Source: Candidatus Saccharibacteria bacterium UBA3829 (GTDB taxonomy: Bacteria > Patescibacteriota > Saccharimonadia > Saccharimonadales > Saccharimonadaceae). Taken from it: 8,361 bases of DNA. The translations under genes and the position numbers were made by a program. The notes beneath the pieces are model-generated. The model had not been told where the DNA came from, ran no database searches, and saw only the letters and a list, made by a program, of their open reading frames with translations. Below are positions 1 to 5,843 of the stretch, one piece after another (position 1 is the first letter of the stretch; each line of letters opens with the position of its first letter). Where the stretch lies: NCBI GenBank assembly GCA_002393165.1, contig DGIF01000025.1, positions 1 to 8,361 of the forward strand. The letters run 5' to 3'.

Positions 1-1
1 C

Positions 2-352
2 TTCGAGGTGACCACACAGGAGCTCTGTGAGCGATTGGCGAAGTTTCCCGGGCAAAACGGAGTGACGTTCTGTGGCGGCGAGCCATTTGTCCAGCCAAAG
101 GCCTGCAAGGAAATCGCTGACTGGGTCCGAAAGAACTTGGGCTGGAATGTTTGGAGCTTTTCGGGGTTTACCTATGAGCAAATCAAGGCGGCCGGTGGCG
201 ACGCCTGGGAGTTTCTGAAGTCGCTGGACGCGTTGATCGATGGCCCGTTTATTCTATCGCAAAAAGATTTGAGTTTGCGATACCGAGGATCTAAAAATCA
301 GCGTTTGCTACATCTTGAACTTGGCACTGGCAAAATCTTGAGCCAAGAATAG
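2..352 (+). CDS. nrdG: Anaerobic ribonucleotide reductase activating protein NrdG, 3' part (5' end outside window)
   Basis: Radical-SAM activase that uses a [4Fe-4S] cluster and S-adenosylmethionine to place the glycyl radical on NrdD, so that ribonucleotides can be reduced without oxygen in the cytoplasm. The frame is open from base 2, so the upstream part, including the CxxxCxxC cluster motif, lies outside the window; about 116 C-terminal residues are visible. The call rests on VTFCGGEPF (bases 62-88), the radical-SAM GGEP motif, and on the DGPFI...KDLSLRYRGSKNQR block near the C-terminus, which is characteristic of NrdG rather than of pyruvate formate-lyase activase. A GTG at base 8 is not a credible start because it would remove the cluster motif. 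The residue before GGEP is Cys, where Ser or Thr is usual. The partner nrdD is not in the window and is probably upstream. The gene ends in TAG, and its last codons carry the promoter of the next operon. Confidence 0.88.
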   Translation, partial: FEVTTQELCERLAKFPGQNGVTFCGGEPFVQPKACKEIADWVRKNLGWNVWSFSGFTYEQIKAAGGDAWEFLKSLDALIDGPFILSQKDLSLRYRGSKNQRLLHLELGTGKILSQE

Positions 353-366
353 TTTCGTGCTATACT
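338..366 (+). promoter_or_regulatory. Sigma70-type promoter across the nrdG stop codon
   Basis: TTGAGC (338-343), a 17-base spacer, then TATACT (361-366): near-consensus boxes with ideal spacing. Transcription would begin near base 373, leaving about 20 bases of leader before the ATG at 393. The leader holds GGAGG (385-389), only three bases from the start codon, which is closer than usual. This promoter probably drives the 393-5245 operon. The -35 box lies inside the nrdG coding sequence, so the operon can be expressed independently of nrdG. Confidence 0.7.
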
Positions 367-392
367 TGAGGTATCAATATTAGTGGAGGAGT

Positions 393-1247
393 ATGGATAC
401 AACGAATATTTTTACCGTTACACCGATGAGCCAGGACATTACTCTTGATGCCGGTGATGTTTACGAGGGCTCTGTCACGGTGGCGAACCCGGCGAATGCG
501 TCCGAGGATTTTGAGTACCGGGTAGTTGTATCGCCTTACGCGGTAGAGGGGGATGATTATGAGGCGGATTTTCTGTCGGAATCGGTACGAACGCAGGTTG
601 TAGATTGGATTACGGTTGAAAATCCGACCGGGACGTTGAAGCCAAATGAGACTGTAAGTGTCAAATTTACGATCCGGATACCGGAGACAGCGCCGGCAGG
701 CGGACAGTATGCGGCGCTTTTGATTTCTTCGAATACGGACGCTGGCCCGAGCAGTGGCATTTCGGTAAATAACGTTTTTGAGATGGCAAGCCTCATCTAT
801 GTTAATATATCGGGCGAGACGATTGAGGATGGCGCGGTGCTTGAGAATAAAATTCCGGGGTTCGTAACTGCGTCACCAATTCGGGTGAGCGCATTGATCA
901 CTAATAACGGCAATTCTCACCAGATTGCTAGGGTTGGGCTGGAGGTGAAAGACGCCTTTTCGTCAACGGTCGTGTATCCTACGCCGGGTGACAGCGGAGC
1001 AATTAACGAGGTGATTATGCCAGAAACGTCGCACACGGTGACGCGAGATATTTCTGGTGTTTCCACGATTGGTGTTTATGAAGTGACGCAGACGATTGAT
1101 TATCTACATGAAAGGCACCAAGCGAAACAGATTGTGGTGGTCTGCCCGATTTGGTTCATGACGCTAGTTTTGATTACGATAGTGACGGTAGTGGCGGCGA
1201 TTGTGTACCGCATTAAGTCGGTACGCAGAAGGAAACGGGTGCTTTAG
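393..1247 (+). CDS. Beta-rich protein with one C-terminal membrane segment and no signal peptide; function unknown
   Basis: A 284-residue protein I cannot assign firmly. Residues 5-135 look like an Ig-like beta-sandwich: FTVTP near the start, then DAGDVYEGSVTVANPA, a WI...GTLKPNETVSVKFTI segment and an IPETAPAGGQYAALLI strand. This order resembles the peptidoglycan-binding part of WxL-interacting (DUF916-like) cell-surface proteins, but the match is weak. Residues about 140-245 look like a second beta domain (ALITNNGNSHQIARV). Residues about 247-272 form one hydrophobic helix followed by a strongly basic tail (RIKSVRRRKR). The positive-inside rule predicts an outside N-terminus and a cytoplasmic tail, yet no signal peptide exists: an in-frame TAG at 381-383 stops any extension upstream of the ATG. 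The start is supported by GGAGG at 385-389. It is the first gene of an operon and its stop codon abuts the gpsA start. Probably an envelope protein; role unknown. Confidence 0.8.
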   Translation: MDTTNIFTVTPMSQDITLDAGDVYEGSVTVANPANASEDFEYRVVVSPYAVEGDDYEADFLSESVRTQVVDWITVENPTGTLKPNETVSVKFTIRIPETAPAGGQYAALLISSNTDAGPSSGISVNNVFEMASLIYVNISGETIEDGAVLENKIPGFVTASPIRVSALITNNGNSHQIARVGLEVKDAFSSTVVYPTPGDSGAINEVIMPETSHTVTRDISGVSTIGVYEVTQTIDYLHERHQAKQIVVVCPIWFMTLVLITIVTVVAAIVYRIKSVRRRKRVL

Positions 1248-2027
1248 ATGAAAATTGCGGTCTTGGGGGCTGGCGCTTTTGGTACAGCGCTAGGCCAAGT
1301 GTTGACTGAGAACGGGACTAAAGTGCAATATTATGATCCAGCTTTTAGTGACGTGACGTTGATCGAGGCGCTAAGCGGAGCCGGAATGGTGCTTCTCGCG
1401 GTGCCGTCCGCCACCCTTAGCACGGTTTTGCCAGAGCTACCGAAAGATGTACCGCTGATCGTGGCGACCAAGGGAATCTTGGACGACAGGATTTTTGATG
1501 ATTTTAGTGACGTGATGATATTATCTGGTCCTGGATACGCTGAGGACATCAAAAGTCATAAACCGGCGGTTTTCACCGTAAGTGATACCAGACTGCGCGA
1601 GATATTTGCTGCTGATTATCTGAAGTTTGATTTGTCGCAAGACAAGAAGGGGATCTTGCTTTGCGGAGCGCTGAAAAATGTCTATGCAATTATGGCTGGG
1701 CTGTTAGATTTGGAGCCGGGAACCACGCAACATGAGGAGTTCTTGACTGACGTGGCGGCGGAAATGAAGGCGGTTCTTGAGGCTAATGGTGCAAAGGCTG
1801 AGACGGTGGATTTGTCTTGCGGCAAGGGGGACCTTCGCTTGACTTGTGGCGTTCCGTCTAGAAATTACGAGTTTGGGCGAGCTATGAGGTTGGGCGATAG
1901 TTGTCTTCCAGGTAAAACGGTGGAGGGAGTTACGGTGCTTGGCAAAATTAGAGAAGGCGACCTCATAGTGCCAGAATCTGCGAAATATTTGCGCGATCTA
2001 TTGGAGAAGAGCGAGGCATGGAGCTAA
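1248..2027 (+). CDS. gpsA: Glycerol-3-phosphate dehydrogenase [NAD(P)+], shortened form
   Basis: Cytoplasmic enzyme reducing dihydroxyacetone phosphate to sn-glycerol-3-phosphate, the backbone for bacterial phospholipids. Visible landmarks are the Rossmann motif GAGAFGTAL (7-15), AVPS (51-54), ATKG with K75, LSGPGYAED (92-100), GALKN with K143 (the family's catalytic lysine position), KGDLRLTC with D195, SRNYEFG (204-210) and VEGV (225-228). All key family blocks are present, in order. At 259 residues it is about 70 shorter than typical GpsA (around 330). The missing parts appear to be the loop after the second beta strand, which usually carries the N..YLP segment, and part of the helical domain between K143 and D195. 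An Asp (D30) at the end of the second strand may favour NADH over NADPH, which is inference. The ATG directly follows the previous TAG, with only a weak, distant GGA upstream, so translational coupling is likely. The 3' end overlaps the helicase gene. Confidence 0.9.
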   Translation: MKIAVLGAGAFGTALGQVLTENGTKVQYYDPAFSDVTLIEALSGAGMVLLAVPSATLSTVLPELPKDVPLIVATKGILDDRIFDDFSDVMILSGPGYAEDIKSHKPAVFTVSDTRLREIFAADYLKFDLSQDKKGILLCGALKNVYAIMAGLLDLEPGTTQHEEFLTDVAAEMKAVLEANGAKAETVDLSCGKGDLRLTCGVPSRNYEFGRAMRLGDSCLPGKTVEGVTVLGKIREGDLIVPESAKYLRDLLEKSEAWS

Positions 2028-5000
2028 ACGAGCAGCAACGGAAGGCCGTAGAATATTTAGATGGGCCTTTGTTGGTGTTGGCGGGCCCTGGTACTGGCAA
2101 AACCCAGCTTTTATCTAGGAAAGTAGAATATATTTTAGAAAATACGGATACGAATCCGGAAAATATTTTGTGCTTGACCTTCACGGAGTCGGGGGCGGCG
2201 AATATGCGCGAAAGGCTAAAGACCACAATCAAAAGCGCGGCAGCAAAAGTTAATATTAGCACCTACCATTCTTTTGGTGGAGAGATCTTGGCGCAATACA
2301 AAAATTATGAGCCGGAATACAACCGGCGTTTCGATTCGGTAATAGACGATGTGGCAAGATTTAAGATCGTGAAAAAAATCCAAGGAGCGCTACCTGGCAC
2401 AGATATTTTGCGTGGTGATCGAGTAAAAGACATCCTCAGTGTAATTGACGAGGCAAAATCGGCAAATCTTTCGGCGGATGATTTAAGTACGGTGGCCGAG
2501 TGCAATCTAAAAGATTCGGCAATGATCTCGGAAAAGGTATCGCCGTTGCTTAACAATATTGTGCCACGAGCATTCAAGGAGTCGTTCGAGAATGCCTATA
2601 AACCGATCTACGCCGTGTTGCAACAGTACACGGAGGCGCTACCGGACGTTCGGCCCGGACGGGTTGAGCGCAGTGTTGCGGTTATTGGTCGGGCATTAAA
2701 AGACGCGTTGGCTGAGGCGACGAGCACTCAGAAAATTAAGCCGCTGTCTGGTTGGAAAGATGAATTCTTCGAGAAGGACGACCGTGGGAGCTATCGTTTG
2801 AAGGACCGCGTGGCAAATTTGAAATTAAAATCGATCGCCGAGGTGATGCAAAAATACCAGGCATATCTTCTAGAAAACGGGCTATACGATTTTAATGATA
2901 TGATTCAAGAGTCCGTAAGAGTCCTTCGCGAGAATGATGGTTTCAGAATGACTATGCAGGAGAGGTATCAATATATTATGTTGGACGAGTTCCAGGATAC
3001 AAATCCAGCACAACTTTCGATCGTGCAGGCCTTGACTAATTATGAACGCCCAATGGTGATGGCGGTTGGCGATGATGACCAGGCAATTTATGAATTTCAG
3101 GGGGCGCTGTCGTCCAATCTGTTGGATTTTCAGAAGCATTATTCGGCCAACGTGATTCCATTGGTGGAAAATTATCGTAGCACACAGGAAATCTTGGATT
3201 TTTCACGTAAAATTATCGCTCAGGCACCGGATCGGTTTGCAGATAAGGAGTTGATCGCACATAAGCCAGACCCGAAGGTCACCCAGGTCCATCGATATGA
3301 GTTTTTAGGGGCGGATAGTGAATGCGGATTTGTAGCGAAAAAAATTGCGGATCTTGTGGAGTCTGGCGTAAAACAGAGTGAGATCGCGGTAATTTCATAT
3401 AAAACAAAATATTTCGAGCCGCTCCTACCCTACTTAAAGGCTTATCCGGAGCTCAAGATCGCCTACGAAAAGCGCGACAACCTATTTGATGATGAAAAAT
3501 GCCACCAGTTGTTGACAGTTTTACGGTACGTTTATGAGATGGCAAATGAAAAACGAGTTGACGTGTCGGCGATGGAAATACTATCTTATCAATGTTTCAA
3601 ATTGCCCCCTATAGAAGTATTAAAAGTTGTCGATAGTGCTCGACACGATAAGAAGCCAGTGATAGAGATTGCAAGCGCGTCAGAAATTGCCGAGATTCGT
3701 GATGTGGCAGATCTGCTTCTAGAGCTCGCTGGTAAATCATTTACGGAACCATTGACGACGCTAATATTGCCAGTAGTAGACAGGATCGAAGCCACCATTC
3801 AGGATGAGTATGAGCGTTTTCGGTTCTATGAGAACTTGGCGGCTTTGATGGAGGCAGTGCGGAAACATTTTGGTGATGGAAGGCCACTGCGACTAAAGGA
3901 CCTAATTGAGTTTGCAGACGATTACGCCGCAGCAGAAATGCAACTACCTGTAAAAAGCCCGTACCGCGATGCTGATGAGGCGGTGCAGATTATGACGGCC
4001 CACAAAGCTAAAGGGCTAGAATTTGAACATGTGTTTATCCTGTCGGCAGATGATACGGCATGGGGTAAAGGTGGTGGCAATAACAACCTGTTAAGTTTAC
4101 CGAAGAACTTGATGCATATTCGGCATACTGGTTTGTCGGATAGCGAACGCCTCCGCATCTTGTATGTAGCATTAACGCGAGCAAAAAAGGCCTTATATAT
4201 TACGAACTCGCTGAGAGACTTTGGCGGGCGGGCCCCAAAGCGTCTGGAGTATTTTAAAGAGTATGTCGAAAAATCTAATGACGGTTCAGAAGTAGTGCGA
4301 TCGCCATTGATCCCTAGCGGGAAAGTTGAGCAAAGGTACGATCTTCTGCCAATCAATATTCGTGGGGAAAATTTGAGGAATTGGATTCGTCCGTTTATGC
4401 CTAACAGCCCAGACATGCTGGCTATTTACCAAGAGCGGATGAATAATTGGCGAATGAGCGCCTCGACACTGACATCATTTATCGACATCGCGTACTCTGG
4501 CCCGCAGGAATTTTTTAAGTCTACCGTCTTGCGGGCGCCAAAGGAAGCCGAGACGGAAGCGATGGCGTTTGGAATTTTGGTCCATGAAGTATTTGAAGCG
4601 GTGACCAATCTGGGGATATCAGACGAGGAGGCAATCCAGCTGTTCCTAGATGAACTGGCTAAATGGGATTTGCCGCTCGAGAGCGTCCAGAGGCTACGTG
4701 AAATTGGGCCGCGCGACCTTGCGACGTCATTGGAGTGCTTTCGGGACATCTTGCGAGCGGGGCAAGCAGAGGTTAACTTTGCAGCCGAGAATCTTGTGAT
4801 AGACGGCGTACCAGTGACCGGCAAGATTGACCACATGATAGTAGATGAAAAATCAAAAACAATCGAGATCTATGATTTTAAAACTGGTGGGTATCATAAG
4901 GAAAAGTGGACTTCGCATGCGACCCTATTCAAGTATATGTTGCAGCTTGGGTTCTATAAATTATTACTGAATGCTTCGCCCAGATACTCGAAGTATCATG

Positions 5001-5245
5001 TTCTCCGCGCACATATACTGTTCGTGACTCCGGATAAAGATGGGGAAGTGCATGATAAGGTGTACGAATTCAATGACGCAGATGAACAAAATCTAAGGCA
5101 ATTGATCGTGGCAATATATGGCTTGGCTCATGGGCTAAAATTTATTAATGATCCGGAGATTTTTATAGAGTCCGACAATACGCGCGGGCTTAGGGATATT
5201 AAGGCTTTCATTGAAACGCTGCTTGCCAAAAGCAGGGAAAAGTAG
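2018..5245 (+). CDS. UvrD/AddA-like superfamily 1 helicase with C-terminal RecB-type nuclease domain
   Basis: A 1075-residue cytoplasmic DNA repair or recombination enzyme, predicted to unwind DNA with ATP and cut it with a fused nuclease. Helicase motifs in order: Q-motif LNEQQRKAV (3-11), Walker A AGPGTGKT (22-29), Ia LTFTESGAANMRERL (53-67), STYHSFG (81-87), Walker B LDEFQD (322-327), motif III DDDQAIYEFQGA (352-363), ENYRST (384-389), motif V TAHKAKGLE (660-668) and motif VI RILYVALTRAKKA (713-725). The nuclease domain near 800-1000 shows H856, D938 in GKID, D953-F-K955 (DFK) and Q976xxxY980, the full PD-(D/E)XK RecB-family set, so both activities should be intact. That domain has a single Cys, so the iron-sulfur clasp known from AddB and AdnB is absent. 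No AddB, RecC or AdnB partner is visible. The start overlaps the gpsA end by 10 bases, indicating coupling. Whether it acts alone or with a distant partner is unknown. Confidence 0.92.
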   Translation: MELNEQQRKAVEYLDGPLLVLAGPGTGKTQLLSRKVEYILENTDTNPENILCLTFTESGAANMRERLKTTIKSAAAKVNISTYHSFGGEILAQYKNYEPEYNRRFDSVIDDVARFKIVKKIQGALPGTDILRGDRVKDILSVIDEAKSANLSADDLSTVAECNLKDSAMISEKVSPLLNNIVPRAFKESFENAYKPIYAVLQQYTEALPDVRPGRVERSVAVIGRALKDALAEATSTQKIKPLSGWKDEFFEKDDRGSYRLKDRVANLKLKSIAEVMQKYQAYLLENGLYDFNDMIQESVRVLRENDGFRMTMQERYQYIMLDEFQDTNPAQLSIVQALTNYERPMVMAVGDDDQAIYEFQGALSSNLLDFQKHYSANVIPLVENYRSTQEILDFSRKIIAQAPDRFADKELIAHKPDPKVTQVHRYEFLGADSECGFVAKKIADLVESGVKQSEIAVISYKTKYFEPLLPYLKAYPELKIAYEKRDNLFDDEKCHQLLTVLRYVYEMANEKRVDVSAMEILSYQCFKLPPIEVLKVVDSARHDKKPVIEIASASEIAEIRDVADLLLELAGKSFTEPLTTLILPVVDRIEATIQDEYERFRFYENLAALMEAVRKHFGDGRPLRLKDLIEFADDYAAAEMQLPVKSPYRDADEAVQIMTAHKAKGLEFEHVFILSADDTAWGKGGGNNNLLSLPKNLMHIRHTGLSDSERLRILYVALTRAKKALYITNSLRDFGGRAPKRLEYFKEYVEKSNDGSEVVRSPLIPSGKVEQRYDLLPINIRGENLRNWIRPFMPNSPDMLAIYQERMNNWRMSASTLTSFIDIAYSGPQEFFKSTVLRAPKEAETEAMAFGILVHEVFEAVTNLGISDEEAIQLFLDELAKWDLPLESVQRLREIGPRDLATSLECFRDILRAGQAEVNFAAENLVIDGVPVTGKIDHMIVDEKSKTIEIYDFKTGGYHKEKWTSHATLFKYMLQLGFYKLLLNASPRYSKYHVLRAHILFVTPDKDGEVHDKVYEFNDADEQNLRQLIVAIYGLAHGLKFINDPEIFIESDNTRGLRDIKAFIETLLAKSREK

Positions 5246-5251
5246 TATACT
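5223..5251 (+). promoter_or_regulatory. Sigma70-type promoter overlapping the helicase 3' end
   Basis: TTGCCA (5223-5228), a 17-base spacer and TATACT (5246-5251). The -10 box starts directly after the helicase stop codon (TAG, 5243-5245). Transcription would begin near 5258, giving a leader of about 45 bases before the ATG at 5304. The leader contains a small hairpin (GTAGC/GCTAT around CTTC, 5269-5282) and a good ribosome binding site. No terminator is visible after the helicase, so some read-through from the upstream operon is possible. Confidence 0.7.
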
Positions 5252-5303
5252 GCTTGACTGTATGTACCGTAGCCTTCGCTATCAATGAATGTGAGGTGAT
5301 TAC

Positions 5304-5519
5304 ATGGCTGGATATGTTGTTCTTTGTGTGATGGGGAGGCCGCAAGGATTCGAGCCAACGTCGGTTGGTCTGCGCAAGGCAGCATCAACAATTATTGAAG
5401 AGTCGAACGCTGGGCGCGGGCGTTGTCTCAACAAATTTGATCCAGATGTCCAGAGAGTATTGAACGAAGTCCGTGATCCAAAGCTACAGCGCGACTTAGT
5501 GGATTCCCTCCGGAGATAG
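5304..5519 (+). CDS. Small protein of unknown function (71 residues)
   Basis: I do not recognise this protein. It begins with a short hydrophobic stretch (MAGYVVLCVMG), too short for a membrane segment, continues with a polar, basic middle (GRPQGFEPTSVGLRKA), and ends in a charged, probably helical segment from about residue 46 (DPDVQRVLNEVRD...LRR). It has two cysteines, at about residues 8 and 41, with no obvious metal motif. Support for a real gene: its own promoter at 5223-5251, a good ribosome binding site (GAGGTGAT, 5293-5300, with GAGG seven bases before the ATG) and its own terminator at 5548-5580. It therefore forms a single-gene transcription unit directly upstream of rpmG. A structured non-coding RNA is an alternative reading of the same promoter-to-terminator unit, but I saw no known RNA family in it. 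Confidence 0.62.
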   Translation: MAGYVVLCVMGRPQGFEPTSVGLRKAASTIIEESNAGRGRCLNKFDPDVQRVLNEVRDPKLQRDLVDSLRR

Positions 5520-5547
5520 ATACCATTTGGGCCTCTACACCATCGCG

Positions 5548-5580
5548 AAAGGCAAGCCCGGAAGGACTTGCCTTTTTCTT
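5548..5580 (+). terminator. Intrinsic terminator of the 71-residue gene
   Basis: AAAGGCAAG (5548-5556) pairs perfectly with CTTGCCTTT (5567-5575), a 9-bp stem. Inside it, after a C-A mismatch, CC and GG close a GGAA tetraloop (5560-5563). The 3' arm runs into a T-rich tail (TTTTTCTT, 5573-5580). It lies 28 bases after the TAG stop. The 3' arm also supplies the -35 box of the next promoter. Confidence 0.88.
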
Positions 5581-5596
5581 CCATCTGTGATATAAT
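5568..5596 (+). promoter_or_regulatory. Promoter of rpmG, nested in the preceding terminator
   Basis: TTGCCT (5568-5573), a 17-base spacer and a perfect TATAAT (5591-5596). The -10 is also extended (TGA before TATAAT, 5588-5590). The -35 box lies in the 3' arm of the upstream terminator. Predicted transcription start is about 5603, only around four bases before the ATG at 5607, so the AAGGAG ribosome binding site (5599-5604) would be mostly lost from an mRNA starting here. Either the message is nearly leaderless or a further upstream start also serves the gene. Confidence 0.68.
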
Positions 5597-5606
5597 GGAA
5601 GGAGTT

Positions 5607-5816
5607 ATGGCAAAAAAGAATAATACTAAGCGCAAGTTGGTCGGTCTCGTTTCTGAGGAGTCTGGGGTGCGTGCTTATTACACCAAAAAGAACACGATGA
5701 ACACTCCCGATAAACTTAGTCTCAAGAAGTACGACCCAGTGCTCAAAAAGCACGTCTTGTTCGTCGAGACAAAGAAAAATCTTGGTCGCAACGAAGTGAA
5801 AGAAAAGAAGCGTTAA
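5607..5816 (+). CDS. rpmG: 50S ribosomal protein L33 (bL33), cysteine-free form
   Basis: A 69-residue, highly basic component of the large ribosomal subunit. The core matches bL33: MAKKNNTKRKLVGLVSEES, then YYTKKNTMNTPDKLSLKKYDP (24-44) and LKKHVLFVETK (46-56). The protein has no cysteine, so it is the form that does not bind zinc; the usual first Cys pair is Ser-Glu-Glu-Ser here. It is longer than the typical 49-55 residues owing to a basic tail (KNLGRNEVKEKKR). I chose the ATG at 5607 because it gives the family N-terminus MAKK and has AAGGAG just upstream. A TTG at 5568 and an in-frame ATG at 5595 lie within promoter or terminator sequence. The gene converges on the GH57 gene and shares its terminator. 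In many bacteria rpmG is close to secE-nusG and tRNA-Trp. Confidence 0.93.
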   Translation: MAKKNNTKRKLVGLVSEESGVRAYYTKKNTMNTPDKLSLKKYDPVLKKHVLFVETKKNLGRNEVKEKKR

Positions 5817-5843
5817 AAATAGCCCCGGCCAGGGGTTATTTTT
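5815..5843. terminator. Bidirectional terminator shared by rpmG and the GH57 gene
   Basis: AAAAATAGCCCC (5815-5826) pairs with GGGGTTATTTTT (5832-5843) around a five-base loop GGCCA. This gives 12 pairs, one of them G-T. A and T runs flank both sides, so both transcripts end in a U tract. The rpmG stop (5814-5816) and the GH57 stop (plus-strand 5836-5838) both contribute bases to the stem, leaving 19 bases between the two stop codons. Confidence 0.92.

Noticed and set aside
3922..4416. 164-codon open frame on the minus strand opposite the helicase
   Set aside because: It lies wholly opposite a conserved helicase region (motifs V and VI), shows no recognisable family, and is a shadow frame.
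2018..5245. Helicase-nuclease as part of a defence island
   Set aside because: Neighbours are gpsA, an envelope-type protein, a small unknown gene and rpmG; no defence genes, integrase or mobile-element signs are visible.
5254..5282. Second promoter with TTGACT at 5254 for the 71-residue gene
   Set aside because: The -10 at 17 bases would be CGCTAT, a poor match, whereas TTGCCA-17-TATACT just upstream is much better.
5338..5362. tRNA-like T-arm on the minus strand (CTCGAATCC) inside the 71-residue gene
   Set aside because: The flanking bases do not form the required five-pair T stem, and no D-arm or anticodon arm is found at the right distance.
5551..5572. GGAAGGA loop reminiscent of the SRP RNA domain IV hairpin
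   Set aside because: The surrounding asymmetric and symmetric loops of SRP RNA are missing; the perfect stem with a T tail is fully explained as a terminator.
5568..5606. Longer rpmG reading starting at TTG 5568 or ATG 5595
   Set aside because: These starts lie in the terminator arm and -10 box; the family N-terminus MAKK and the AAGGAG site support 5607.
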